64,000 bases of DNA from Pseudomonadota bacterium (GCA_021781815.1 JAJXWB010000012.1:33546-97545), one strand, 5' to 3'. Counted from the first letter of the stretch, positions 17,015 through 25,983 are shown. Numbers and translations are program-made. The notes: generated from the letters alone by a model not told the origin.

Positions 17015-18256
17015 ATGATCGAGAAGGGTCGCGTCGTCATCATCGGGGCAGGTCACGGCGGCGTGCAGGCTGCGGCCTCGCTGCGCGAGGAGGGCTATGC
17101 CGGGCCAATCGTCCTGGTGTCTGACGACTCGCACGCGCCCTATCAACGTCCCCCGCTGTCCAAGGCCTACATGAAAGGGGAGGCGACCGCGGAGTCGCTG
17201 ATCCTGCGGGGACCGGCCTTTTATCCTGAGAAGAACATCGAGTTGATGTCCGGCGAGCGTGTCGTCGGGATCGACCGCGCCGCGCGCCGCGTGACGTTCG
17301 CTTCCGGCCGGACGCTCGACTACGCCCACCTCATCCTGGCGACCGGCGCCGACCCTCGGCCCGCCCCGTTTTCGGGCACGGAACTCGATGGCGTACTGGC
17401 GCTGCGCGACATCAACGACGCGGAACGGCTCAAGGCCAGGCTTGAGGCGGCGCGCCATGTCGTTGTCGTCGGCGCAGGCTTCATCGGGCTTGAGTTCGCG
17501 GCGACAGCCGCTGCCAAAGGCTGCGATGTGCAGGTGATCGAAGTGGCGCCGCGGGTGATGGGGCGCGCGGTGTCGAAAACGATTTCCGACTTCTACGCGG
17601 AGGCGCATCGGGCGTTCGGCGTGCATCTGCATCTCGGCGTCGGCGTGTCCGCGATCGAAGGCGCGGATGGACGCGCGACCGGCGTCCGACTGTCCGACGG
17701 ACGCAGCCTCCCGGCCGATCTCGTCGTCGTTGGCATTGGCATTCTCGCCAGTGAAAAGCTTGCGGCGGTCGCGGGGCTCGAAGTCGACAATGGCGTGGTC
17801 GTCGATTCGGCCATGACGACGTCGGATGCCGATATTTCAGCGATCGGCGATTGCGCCGCCCATCCGAACGTTTTCGCGGGTCGCCGTATCCGACTTGAAT
17901 CCGTGCAGAACGCGACGGATCAGGCGCGCGTCGTCGCGCGCAAGCTGACGGGTAAGCCGGCGCATTATGATGCCTTGCCGTGGTTCTGGAGCGATCAGGG
18001 CGACCTCAAACTGCAGATCGCCGGTCTGATCGAGGGGTGTGACTTGTTCGTCACGCGCGGCGACCCGGCCTCGCGGAGTTTTTCGGTGTTCGGCTTTTCC
18101 GCCGGCAAACTGCGCGTTGTGGAATCGGTCAATCGAGGCGCCGACCACATGATCGCGCGTCGCCTGATCGCGGCCGGGACGCCGCTGACCCCAGAGGAGG
18201 CGGGCGACTTGTCAGTGGACATCAAGGCGCGCGCAATGGGCAAGCCCGCAAGCTGA
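17015..18256 (+). CDS. FAD-dependent ferredoxin reductase (putidaredoxin/rhodocoxin reductase type)
   Basis: About 413 residues. Passes electrons from NAD(P)H to a ferredoxin, usually for an oxygenase or P450. FAD-binding VVIIGAGHGGVQAA sits at residues 7-20, NAD-binding VVVVGAGFIGLEFAA near 150, and the second FAD contact DADISAIGDCAAHPN near 270. A C-terminal reductase domain begins at RLESVQNATDQARVVARKL. ATG 17015 has AGGAGA 7 bases upstream; the frame is open to 16796. It is transcribed divergently from the dioxygenase across 179 bases. No ferredoxin or oxygenase gene is adjacent, so its partner is unknown. Confidence 0.9.
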   Translation: MIEKGRVVIIGAGHGGVQAAASLREEGYAGPIVLVSDDSHAPYQRPPLSKAYMKGEATAESLILRGPAFYPEKNIELMSGERVVGIDRAARRVTFASGRTLDYAHLILATGADPRPAPFSGTELDGVLALRDINDAERLKARLEAARHVVVVGAGFIGLEFAATAAAKGCDVQVIEVAPRVMGRAVSKTISDFYAEAHRAFGVHLHLGVGVSAIEGADGRATGVRLSDGRSLPADLVVVGIGILASEKLAAVAGLEVDNGVVVDSAMTTSDADISAIGDCAAHPNVFAGRRIRLESVQNATDQARVVARKLTGKPAHYDALPWFWSDQGDLKLQIAGLIEGCDLFVTRGDPASRSFSVFGFSAGKLRVVESVNRGADHMIARRLIAAGTPLTPEEAGDLSVDIKARAMGKPAS

Positions 18257-18306
18257 AATCTGGCGGCGACGGATTTGCAATCCGTAACGGCGCAGACCCG
18301 ATTTCA
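18254..18306. other. Nested inverted repeats with tRNA-like arrangement
   Basis: An outer 7-base pair of arms (TGAAATC at 18254-18260 and GATTTCA at 18300-18306) encloses a perfect 7-base hairpin (ACGGATT at 18269-18275 and AATCCGT at 18279-18285, loop TGC). It begins on the stop codon of the ferredoxin reductase. It could be a structured 3' end or factor-dependent terminator. There is no T-run, no T-arm consensus and no CCA, so it is not a tRNA. Confidence 0.35.
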
Positions 18307-18396
18307 AACTCAGGAGAGCTGCGCGCCTGCGATCTGACGCGCGCGGCCGGGCGCGAAGGGCGGATCTACGGCGCCAAATTTGCAAGAAAGCAGGCG

Positions 18397-18945
18397 TCAG
18401 CGCGACGAAATGTGCATCATCTTGCCAATCGACGCGCCGACCGTGCTGATCGAGGAGCCGACATCGCCAAGACGCTGCATGAGGGCTGCGCCCGTCGGCG
18501 CGAAATGCGGCAGTTCGAAGCCGACCAGTCGCAGTCTCTCGTCGCGGCGCGCCGCCACGGGTGTCTGGCTTTCAGGCGTTGCGTCCAGGGCGGCCGGGCG
18601 AGCGGGCGGCAGCGGCGCAGCGACGAGCTTCAGGCGCGGCGCTTGCCGGATCATGCTGGCCACTGGCGTCGGCGCGGGGGCGGCGTCCGACGTCCAGGCG
18701 CGGCCCGGCTTGAATGTGCGAAGGTTTTCGTCGGCGAGGATGAACTGTGGACTGTAGCTCAATTCGCGCTTGTCAATCTGGCCAGCATCGAGCCGTCCGG
18801 CCATCTTTTGCGCGGAGGGCGGTCCTGACAGGATGAGCAGGCCTGCCTGTCCCAGCAGACCCGTCGCGGCGATGAAGGCGCCGGCCAGCGCAAAATCGCG
18901 TGCACGCCCGGCGACGCTCGCCGTCTGCGGAATTTGAGCCGACAT
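18397..18945 (-). CDS. Hypothetical protein with one membrane helix
   Basis: 182 residues, family not recognised. A single hydrophobic segment lies at about residues 16-40 (DFALAGAFIAATGLLGQAGL), followed by a long, Pro/Ala-rich, probably periplasmic tail ending in GSSISTVGASIGKMM. The start is well supported by GGGGAGG upstream of the ATG at 18945. It is isolated: 140 bases separate it from the convergent ferredoxin reductase, and 157 bases separate it from the divergent next gene. No functional inference is justified. Confidence 0.6.
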   Translation of the reverse strand: MSAQIPQTASVAGRARDFALAGAFIAATGLLGQAGLLILSGPPSAQKMAGRLDAGQIDKRELSYSPQFILADENLRTFKPGRAWTSDAAPAPTPVASMIRQAPRLKLVAAPLPPARPAALDATPESQTPVAARRDERLRLVGFELPHFAPTGAALMQRLGDVGSSISTVGASIGKMMHISSR

Positions 18946-19102
18946 AACGCCTCCCCAGAAATGACAAGCGCAAGAGAATCGTCAGATTCAGACGAAAGCA
19001 AGGCGTTGGCGCGGCGGTGACAAGGGAGATGGAACAAGACCCTTGAAGCCTGCGACCGCTTCCAATTTGCTATAGTGTCGCAGCAGGTCATACGGGGGCG
19101 AA

Positions 19103-19732
19103 ATGACTGCCGAACTCAATGACGCCATACTGGATTTTGCAAAGCTCAAGCTCGCGGACAAGGTCGCGGCAATCGCGAACGCGCTCGTCACGGTCGAAGC
19201 GCGGCTTGAGCGAGCGGAGCGGCGTCTGGGGCATTTCGGCGACCGGCCCTCCGACTATGCGGAAGCGATCGGGTTGGAAGTTCTCGGTGTCGACCCGCGC
19301 GAGCTGAGCGTCGGCGAAGCAGTCTTTCGCACGGAACTTCCGACGGCGACCTTGTTCGAGCGCGCCGGCATTGCGTTGTCGGCGTCCGAGGCGAAATGGC
19401 TGGACAAGATCGATGCGCTTGTGATCGCGCCGGCGGCGCCCGACAATTCCTTTCTGGCGCTGATTGATGGACATGAAGTCATCGGCGCGCGGTTGCCGGG
19501 GATGAGCTCGCCCTGGGCGATCCGAAATTTCAGACATTTCGCCAAGCTGCTGCAGGCCGGCGGCGCGTTCGAGAATGTCTTTGTCGGCGAATTCTCGATC
19601 ATTTCCGCGCACGCCGAAGACAAGTCGATCACGGACCAATCCTTCGCGCTCTACAGTGTGTTCACTCGACCGTTCCGGCACAAAGGGCAGGATGCGCTGG
19701 TCTATGCCGCGGGAATTCAGTTTCCGAGCTGA
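19103..19732 (+). CDS. Hypothetical cytoplasmic protein
   Basis: 209 residues, no family recognised. No signal peptide or membrane helix. An N-terminal charged helix (about 1-45, KLADKVAAIANALVTVEARLERAERRL) is likely coiled-coil. The rest looks alpha/beta (VDPRELSVGEAVFRTELP, FENVFVGEFSIISAHAEDK). GGGGG lies just upstream of the ATG, and a TATAGT hexamer at 19071 could be part of its promoter. Codon use is like its neighbours, so I treat it as real. Confidence 0.55.
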   Translation: MTAELNDAILDFAKLKLADKVAAIANALVTVEARLERAERRLGHFGDRPSDYAEAIGLEVLGVDPRELSVGEAVFRTELPTATLFERAGIALSASEAKWLDKIDALVIAPAAPDNSFLALIDGHEVIGARLPGMSSPWAIRNFRHFAKLLQAGGAFENVFVGEFSIISAHAEDKSITDQSFALYSVFTRPFRHKGQDALVYAAGIQFPS

Positions 19733-19761
19733 CGGCGGAACGAGGCGTCTGGCCGGGGGCG

Positions 19762-20802
19762 TCAGGCGCGGAGCCAGCCTGCGATGCGCAGCCATTCCAC
19801 GTCGAGCGTGCGCGCGCCCATGAACAACGAGAGATGGCTGCAGTCCGCCTCGACATATTCGATTCGATCCGGCGGCGCGCCGACAAGCCCGCGTGCGGCT
19901 TCGACCTGCGCGGGCGGCGCAACCAGGTCGCGCGCGCCGGCGAGGAGGTAGAGCGGCGCCGCGACCCGCGACAGCGGCGTCGGCTGGCCGAATACCGGGA
20001 AGTCGCCATGCGCGAGGCGGTTCTCCCGAAACAGCCAGTTCAGCACGTCGGCGTAGTAGCGGCCGGGAAGATCGAGCGCACGGGCGTTCCATGCCACGAA
20101 GGCGGCGGCGATCTCGGGGGCGAGCGCGGCGACCTGCAGAACCTCCTGCGCCTCTGATTCCGCCGCGCCGCTTGCACGGAAAGCGGCGAGCGTCCTCTCG
20201 CCGCTGACGACGCCGCCGCCTGCTGCGATCAGTTCGTCCAGCACGTCGGGCAGCACGAATTGCGCGCCTTGCGCAATCGACGAGGAAAAAGACAGATCGA
20301 CAGGCGAGCCGGCGACGACCAGCCGCCGTACTTTCCGCGGCAGCGCGGCGGCATAGAGTAGCGATAGCCATCCGCCTTGACACAGGCCGATCAGGTCGCC
20401 GGGCGCGCCGATGAGATCCACGGCGATATTGAGATCGGAGAGACAGGAATCAATCGACAGGCCGGCCAGCTCGTGCGTCGCCGACTTCCATTCGGCGAGC
20501 GCAACCGGCCCCACGCCGTAGGACTCAAGCGCGGCGACGAGGCTGTGCCCAGGCGCCAGATCGGCGATGCCCGCGTCATGGATGGCGAAGGGCGCGACGA
20601 CAAGCGCCGGGCGTTTTCCGGATTGCGACGACGAGAATCGCCGCAGCCTCATTGTTGGCATATCGGCGATGATCTCGTTCGGCGTCGTCCATGGAATCTC
20701 GCGCTTCCCGACGATTTCCGGCGCGACCGCGCGCGCCGCCAGATCCAGGGTCCATTGCAGCGGCCACAGCCAGAAATCGAAAGCATTGCGGGCGTCAGCC
20801 AT
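19762..20802 (-). CDS. PHA-synthase-like alpha/beta hydrolase
   Basis: About 346 residues. Alpha/beta-hydrolase fold with a cysteine nucleophile in GLCQGGW, the modified lipase box of polyhydroxyalkanoate synthases (G-x-C-x-G-G). An Asp in LLAGARDLVAPP and a His in ADCSHLSLFMG complete a Cys-Asp-His set at the expected places. The length is close to class III PhaC, but no PhaE partner is adjacent, and the N-terminal part differs from bona fide synthases. GGGGAGG precedes the ATG at 20802. It could be a synthase, a PHA depolymerase/thioesterase or a related acyltransferase. It is divergent from importer system 2. Confidence 0.65.
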   Translation of the reverse strand: MADARNAFDFWLWPLQWTLDLAARAVAPEIVGKREIPWTTPNEIIADMPTMRLRRFSSSQSGKRPALVVAPFAIHDAGIADLAPGHSLVAALESYGVGPVALAEWKSATHELAGLSIDSCLSDLNIAVDLIGAPGDLIGLCQGGWLSLLYAAALPRKVRRLVVAGSPVDLSFSSSIAQGAQFVLPDVLDELIAAGGGVVSGERTLAAFRASGAAESEAQEVLQVAALAPEIAAAFVAWNARALDLPGRYYADVLNWLFRENRLAHGDFPVFGQPTPLSRVAAPLYLLAGARDLVAPPAQVEAARGLVGAPPDRIEYVEADCSHLSLFMGARTLDVEWLRIAGWLRA

Positions 20803-20974
20803 GCGCGCCTCCCCAGCGCCAGGGAATGAAACGCCGTGGTTGTGGCGATCGCAAGGCCGGTGCGGCAATTGAGCGCACAAGTCGCGCCCGGCGCATTACA
20901 ATTCGATTGACATGCCAGCCGCGGGCGCCCCACTTTCCGGCGACGAAACAAGTCAGATGTTCAGGGAGACCGGG

Positions 20975-22207
20975 ATGCGCAAGTTTTTGGCGGGCATAAG
21001 CATTCTTGCAGGCCTTTTGGGCGGGGCGGCGCGCGCGGAGGACACGGTCAAGATCGGCTACATCGATCCGCTGTCGGGCGGCGGCGCTTCTGTCGGCGAG
21101 ATTGGCCTGAAGCATTTCCAGTGGCTCGCCGATCAAATCAACGCCGAGGGCGGACTGCTCGGCAAGAAGGTCGAAATTCTGCCGCTCGACAACAAAGTCA
21201 ACCCGCAGGAATCGCTGGTTCAGGCGCAAAAGGCGATCGACGCCGGCGCCCACTACATCACACAGGGCAACGGTTCGTCGGTGGGCGCTGCGCTTGAAGA
21301 CTTCGTGACGAAATTCAACGACCGCAATCCCGGCAAGGAAGTTCTGTACTTCAATTACGCCGCGGTCGACGACGCGCTGACCAATGAGAAGTGCTCCTAC
21401 TGGCATTTTCGATGGGACGCATCATCGGCGATCAAGATGACGGCGATCACCAATTATTTGAAGACGAAGCCGGATGTTAAAAAGGTCTATCTGATCAATC
21501 AGGACTATTCCTTCGGCCAGGGCGTGCGGGTGCTGGCGCGCGACATGCTGAAGGCCAAGCGGCCTGACGTCGAGATCGTCGGGGACGAACTGCATCCGCT
21601 CCTGAAGATCACGGACTTTTCGCCATACATCGCCAAAATCAAGGCGTCGGGCGCCGACACCGTCATCACAGGAAACTGGGGCCAGGACATTGCGCTGCTG
21701 CTGAAGGCCGCGGCCGACGCCGGGCTGCAAGCGAACTGGTACACCTATTACGCCGGCGGCGCCGGCGGCCCGACCGCCATCAAGCAGGCGGGTCTCGTGC
21801 ACAAGGTGTTCGACATCGTCGAAGGTAATCCGAACAGCGCGCCCGAAAGCGCGCAGAAGACGGAGACCGAATTCCGCCAGAAGTTTGGCGTGACTCTCTG
21901 GTATCCGCGCGCGGTCAACGAAATGCGCATGTTCGCCAAGGCAGTGAAGGAGGCGAACTCCCTCGACCCGAAGGCTGTCGCCGCCAAGCTCGAAGGCATG
22001 ACCATCGAGGTGTTCGACGGCGGCCAGGGTACGATGCGAAAGGACGATCATCAGTTCTTCCAGGACATGTACATCCGTTCGTTCGGCCCGCTCGATCCGG
22101 GAGCGAAGTTCGACGAGGAGAATACAGGCTGGGGCTGGAAGCAGCAGGGCAAGATCGCCGCTGCTGACACCAACGTGCCCACGACCTGCAAGATGGAGCG
22201 GCCGTAA
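20975..22207 (+). CDS. Periplasmic substrate-binding protein (Liv system 2)
   Basis: About 410 residues, Peripla_BP_6 family. The signal peptide (RKFLAGISILAGLLGGAARAE) is followed by TVKIGYIDPLSGGGASVGEIGLKHFQWLADQINAEGG, the standard first lobe. The ATG at 20975 has GGGAG upstream; ATG at 20957 is an alternative that adds six residues. It heads a five-gene plus-strand operon (SBP-H-M-G-F). Solo binding proteins of this length serve amino acids, amides, urea and aromatic acids, so the substrate is not determined. A 131-base gap before livH shows no gene. Confidence 0.88.
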   Translation: MRKFLAGISILAGLLGGAARAEDTVKIGYIDPLSGGGASVGEIGLKHFQWLADQINAEGGLLGKKVEILPLDNKVNPQESLVQAQKAIDAGAHYITQGNGSSVGAALEDFVTKFNDRNPGKEVLYFNYAAVDDALTNEKCSYWHFRWDASSAIKMTAITNYLKTKPDVKKVYLINQDYSFGQGVRVLARDMLKAKRPDVEIVGDELHPLLKITDFSPYIAKIKASGADTVITGNWGQDIALLLKAAADAGLQANWYTYYAGGAGGPTAIKQAGLVHKVFDIVEGNPNSAPESAQKTETEFRQKFGVTLWYPRAVNEMRMFAKAVKEANSLDPKAVAAKLEGMTIEVFDGGQGTMRKDDHQFFQDMYIRSFGPLDPGAKFDEENTGWGWKQQGKIAAADTNVPTTCKMERP

Positions 22208-22338
22208 TGGGGCTGCGCCGTCATCCCGCGGCGCTCGCGGCAGCGGGCGTCGGCGGGGATGAAGGCTCTCGCGCGTTTCGGGCGGCGATCGTCGTCTTCA
22301 GCGAGGCTCGCTTTCCCGCACGAGGGTTTTGAAACTCC

Positions 22339-23274
22339 ATGCTCGAAATCATCACCTTCTCGACGCTGAACGGCGTGCTGTACGGCATGTTGCTGTTCAT
22401 GATGGCGAGCGGACTTACGCTGATCTTCAGCATGATGGGCGTGCTGAATTTTGCGCACGCCAGTTTCTACATGGTCGGCGCCTATTTCGGGTTCGAAATA
22501 TCGCGTCGTGTCGGCTTCTGGCCGGGGTTCGTCGTAGCGCCTCTGCTGGTCGGCGCCCTCGGCGCGCTGGTCGAACGCTATGGACTGCGCCGTGTGCATC
22601 GCTTCGGTCATGTCGCCGAGCTTCTGTTCACCTTCGGACTCGCCTTCGTCATCGAAGAACTCGTCAACATGATTTGGGGCAAGCTGCCGGTCGACTATCG
22701 CGTGCCGCCGTCGCTGGATTTTGTCGCGTTTCGGCTGTTCGACACCACCTATCCCGCCTATCGCATGTTCATGCTGGCGACGGCGGTGGCGATATTCGCT
22801 TTCCTGCTGATCGTGCTCAAGCGCACGCGCGTCGGCCTGATCATCCAGGCGGCGTTGACGCATCCAAACATGGTGGCCATGCTCGGCCACGACGTGCCGA
22901 CCGTATTCATGATGGTGTTCGGCGTGGGCGCGGCTCTTGCGGGTCTGGCCGGCGTCATCGCCGGGCCAGCGCTGGTCACGCAGCCGGCGATGGCGGGACT
23001 GCTCGGGCCGATCCTGTTCGTGGTCATCGTCGTCGGCGGTCTGGGTTCGCTCGCCGGCGCATTCGTCGCCTCGCTGCTGATCGGCCTGATCCAGACGTTC
23101 GCCGTCGCCATCAACGTGTCGCTGGCCGACATGGTTGGAGGCGACGCGGCTTCCCGGTTCGGAGAACTTGGTCATGTGACCGTGGCGCAGATTGCGCCTG
23201 TCCTGCCTTATCTACTGCTCGTGCTCGTGTTGATTCTGCGTCCCACGGGCCTGTTCGGGAATCGTGAGACGTGA
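22339..23274 (+). CDS. livH: Liv-type ABC permease LivH (system 2)
   Basis: 311 residues. Inner-membrane permease with about eight hydrophobic helices. TFSTLNGVLYGMLLFMMASG and LIFSMMGVLNFAHASFYMVGAY are typical of LivH, as is the end ILRPTGLFGNRET. The ATG at 22339 lacks a strong ribosome site, so translation may depend on the upstream message. The stop overlaps livM (GTGA). Confidence 0.92.
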   Translation: MLEIITFSTLNGVLYGMLLFMMASGLTLIFSMMGVLNFAHASFYMVGAYFGFEISRRVGFWPGFVVAPLLVGALGALVERYGLRRVHRFGHVAELLFTFGLAFVIEELVNMIWGKLPVDYRVPPSLDFVAFRLFDTTYPAYRMFMLATAVAIFAFLLIVLKRTRVGLIIQAALTHPNMVAMLGHDVPTVFMMVFGVGAALAGLAGVIAGPALVTQPAMAGLLGPILFVVIVVGGLGSLAGAFVASLLIGLIQTFAVAINVSLADMVGGDAASRFGELGHVTVAQIAPVLPYLLLVLVLILRPTGLFGNRET

Positions 23275-24533
23275 GCGAAATGTTGCGCATCGCCGCCGCC
23301 TTCGCGGCGCTTGCTCTCGGGCTTATGCTCGCGCCGCTGGTTTTCACGTCGGGCTCCGCGCTGACGACGATGAGCGTGATGGGCGTGATGATCGTCTTCG
23401 CGCTTTCCTACAACATGCTGCTCGGGCAAACCGGCCTGCTGTCGTTCGGCCATGCCGTCTACTACGGGCTTGCCGGATTTTTCGCCGTGCATGCGATGAA
23501 ATTTCTCGCATTGAACAAGATCGGAGTCTCGTTGCCCTTCATCCCGCTGGTGGGCGCAGCCGCAGGGCTGTTTTTCGGCGTGCTGTTCGGCGCAGTTTCT
23601 ACGCGGCGTGCGGGCACGGTGTTTTCGATGATCTCGCTCGGTCTGGGGGAGCTTGTGGCTGCTTTCGCCAATGTATTGCGCACGTTTTTCGGCGGAGAGG
23701 ACGGCATAGCCGCCAACCGCGCCAAACTCGCGCCGTTTCTGGGCTACAAGTTCGGACCGCAAATTCAGGTCTACTATGTGATCGCCTTCTGGTGCTTCGT
23801 GTGCGTCGCCCTCATGTATGCGCTTACGCGCACGCCCTTCGGGCGCATGTGCAACGCAGTTCGGGACAATCCGGAGCGTGTGGAATTCGTCGGCTATTCG
23901 ACGCAGCGATTGCGATTCACTGCCTTCACTCTGTCGGCGCTGTTCGCCGGCGTGGCCGGCGCGCTCGCCGCAATCAATTTCGAATTGATGAATTCGCAGG
24001 CGGCTGGCGCCGGCATGTCCGGCCAGGTGCTGCTCATGACGTTCGTTGGCGGGGCCGGTCATTTCGCCGGGCCGATCATCGGCGCCGCTCTCATCACCTT
24101 GCTGCAGATTTCGTTGTCGGATGTAACAAAAGCCTGGATGCTTTATTTCGGGCTGCTCTTCATCCTCGTCGTGATGTTCTCGCCGGGCGGCGTCGCGGGC
24201 GTCCTGGCCCTGCATCGGCCGCTGCTGCGTGGCGGGCGCATCTTCAGGCTTGCGCCGGTCTATGCGGCGACGGCCCTGCCGCTCGCGGCCCTCGTCACCG
24301 GCGGGATCGTGCTGATAGAACTTGCGCATCACATGCTGGTCGAGGCGCAAAGCGACGGGGCGTCGACGTCGGTGTTTCACGTTCCCATGGACGGGGCGAG
24401 CCCGCTTCCATGGATTTGTACGCTCGCCCTGTTCTTCGGCGGCGCGCTTGGTCTGCGTGCGATCTGGCCGAAAATAGGGGACGCATGGGCGTCGGCGATG
24501 ATGACGCAAACCGCCGGGAAGAACACGAAATGA
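23271..24533 (+). CDS. livM: Liv-type ABC permease LivM (system 2)
   Basis: 420 residues. Second permease of the system. NMLLGQTGLLSFGHAVYYGLAGFFAV and VRDNPERVEFVGY are LivM landmarks. It is longer than many LivM proteins: after FSPGGVAGVL (about residue 310) there is a roughly 100-residue extension with two further hydrophobic segments (PVYAATALPLAALVTGGIVL and LPWICTLALFFGGALGLRAI). GTG at 23271 overlaps the livH stop, and its own stop overlaps livG (ATGA). Confidence 0.91.
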   Translation: MSEMLRIAAAFAALALGLMLAPLVFTSGSALTTMSVMGVMIVFALSYNMLLGQTGLLSFGHAVYYGLAGFFAVHAMKFLALNKIGVSLPFIPLVGAAAGLFFGVLFGAVSTRRAGTVFSMISLGLGELVAAFANVLRTFFGGEDGIAANRAKLAPFLGYKFGPQIQVYYVIAFWCFVCVALMYALTRTPFGRMCNAVRDNPERVEFVGYSTQRLRFTAFTLSALFAGVAGALAAINFELMNSQAAGAGMSGQVLLMTFVGGAGHFAGPIIGAALITLLQISLSDVTKAWMLYFGLLFILVVMFSPGGVAGVLALHRPLLRGGRIFRLAPVYAATALPLAALVTGGIVLIELAHHMLVEAQSDGASTSVFHVPMDGASPLPWICTLALFFGGALGLRAIWPKIGDAWASAMMTQTAGKNTK

Positions 24534-25282
24534 CGCCTGCTCTCTCTCTCAGGGACGTGCGCAAGAATTTCGGCCCGACTGAAATCATCCGCGGCCTCAA
24601 TCTCGACATTGGCCGGGGCGAACGGCACGCGATCATCGGGCCGAACGGCGCCGGCAAGTCGACGATGTTTCATCTGATCAGCGGGCGAATCAAGGTCACG
24701 TCCGGCTCAATCACGCTCAAGGGCGAGGAGATCACGCGTCTGGCGCCTTACGAGATCAACCGGCGAGGCCTGTCGCGCAGCTTTCAGGTGACGAATATTT
24801 TCCCCAAGCTGTCGGTCTACGAAAACATCCGCTGCGGCGTGCTCTGGTCGCTCGGCTATCGGTATTCGTTCTGGCGCTTTGTCGATCGGCTGCGTGACGC
24901 CAATCTGCGCACGGAAGAAGTCATGGAATTGATCGGGCTCGCGGCGCGGCGCGATACGCCGGCCGGCATTCTGACCTACGCCGAACAGCGCGCGCTCGAA
25001 ATTGGCGTGACGATCGCGGGCGCCGCCGACGTCATCATGCTGGATGAGCCGACGGCAGGCATGAGCAACGCCGAGACCGAGCTGGCGACGACGCTCATCC
25101 GCAAGGTGTCGGAAGGCCGCACGCTCGTCATGGTCGAGCACGATATGAGCGTGGTATTTGGCCTGGCCGATCGAATTTCGGTGCTGGTCTACGGGCAGAT
25201 CATCGCTTCGGGACCGCCAGAGGCGATCCGCGCTGACAAGGCCGTGCGCGAGGCCTATCTCGGCGAGGAGGCGCAGGCATGA
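24530..25282 (+). CDS. livG: Liv-type ABC ATPase LivG (system 2)
   Basis: About 250 residues. Walker A GPNGAGKST, the LivG-type SRSFQVTNIFPKLSVYENI, a diverged signature region (LTYAEQRALEIGVTIA), Walker B VIMLDEPTAGM and the H-loop VEHDMSVVF are all present. ATG at 24530 overlaps the livM stop, and the stop overlaps livF. An open frame reaches back to 23264, but that part is out-of-frame livM. Confidence 0.91.
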   Translation: MTPALSLRDVRKNFGPTEIIRGLNLDIGRGERHAIIGPNGAGKSTMFHLISGRIKVTSGSITLKGEEITRLAPYEINRRGLSRSFQVTNIFPKLSVYENIRCGVLWSLGYRYSFWRFVDRLRDANLRTEEVMELIGLAARRDTPAGILTYAEQRALEIGVTIAGAADVIMLDEPTAGMSNAETELATTLIRKVSEGRTLVMVEHDMSVVFGLADRISVLVYGQIIASGPPEAIRADKAVREAYLGEEAQA

Positions 25283-25983
25283 GCGCGCTGCTCGAAGTCG
25301 AGAACCTCAATGCCTACTACGGGAAAAGCCACATCCTGCAAGGCGTGGACTTCCATGTCGGGGAAGGCGAGATCGTCTCGCTCCTCGGCCGTAATGGCGT
25401 TGGCCGCTCCACGACGATCAAGGCGATCATGGGCGATGTGCGGTCGCATGGTTCGATTCGGTTCAAGGGACGCGAGATCGCAGGCCTCAAACCGCACCAG
25501 ATCGCACGGCTCGGTCTGGGTTACGTGCCCGAGAATCGCGACATCTTTCCCGGCCTGACCGTGCGGCAGAATCTGCTCCTCGGCCAGAAGACCGCCAGGC
25601 AGACGGGCCGCTGGTCGGAAGCCGACATGTTCCGAATTTTCCCCCGTCTTGAGGAGCGCGCCGATACCGCGGCCGGCGTGCTTTCAGGCGGCGAGCAGCA
25701 GATGCTGACCATGTGCCGGACGCTGATGGGCGATCCAGATCTCGTCATGATCGATGAGCCGACGGAGGGCCTCGCGCCGAAGATGGTCGAGCTGGTGGGG
25801 CGGCTGCTCGGTGAAATAGCCGGCCGCGGCATTTCGATTCTGCTCGTCGAGCAGAAGCTCACCATCGCTTTGAAGATAAGCGGCCGGCTTTACGTCATGG
25901 GACATGGCCGAATCGTGTTCGCGGGCACGCCGGCGGAATTCGCCGCGAATAAGCAGGTGCGCCAGGAATGGCTGGAAGTGTGA
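25279..25983 (+). CDS. livF: Liv-type ABC ATPase LivF (system 2), Walker A Lys to Arg
   Basis: 234 residues. The overall sequence is a normal LivF (GLGYVPENRDIFPGLTVRQNL, signature LSGGEQQMLTM, Walker B LVMIDEPTEGL, H-loop region VEQKLTIA). The Walker A motif reads GRNGVGRST, with Arg43 where the nucleotide-binding Lys is expected; the codon is CGC. The LivF copies of the other two importers here have GAGKST/GAGKTT. Some LivF-like proteins may naturally carry this change, so it need not be a dead enzyme. It is the last gene of the operon. Confidence 0.9.
   Translation: MSALLEVENLNAYYGKSHILQGVDFHVGEGEIVSLLGRNGVGRSTTIKAIMGDVRSHGSIRFKGREIAGLKPHQIARLGLGYVPENRDIFPGLTVRQNLLLGQKTARQTGRWSEADMFRIFPRLEERADTAAGVLSGGEQQMLTMCRTLMGDPDLVMIDEPTEGLAPKMVELVGRLLGEIAGRGISILLVEQKLTIALKISGRLYVMGHGRIVFAGTPAEFAANKQVRQEWLEV

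Noticed and set aside
18250..18330. Possible tRNA-Cys
   Set aside because: An anticodon-like stem with GCA (minus strand) exists, but D-arm, T-arm and acceptor consensus are missing.
22208..22338. Small gene between the system 2 binding protein and livH
   Set aside because: No frame with a plausible ribosome site and no family resemblance; treated as an intercistronic leader.
22051..24509. Two long minus-strand frames (374 and 433 codons)
   Set aside because: Antisense to livH and livM of system 2; His/Asp/Arg-rich composition typical of the complement of hydrophobic helices.
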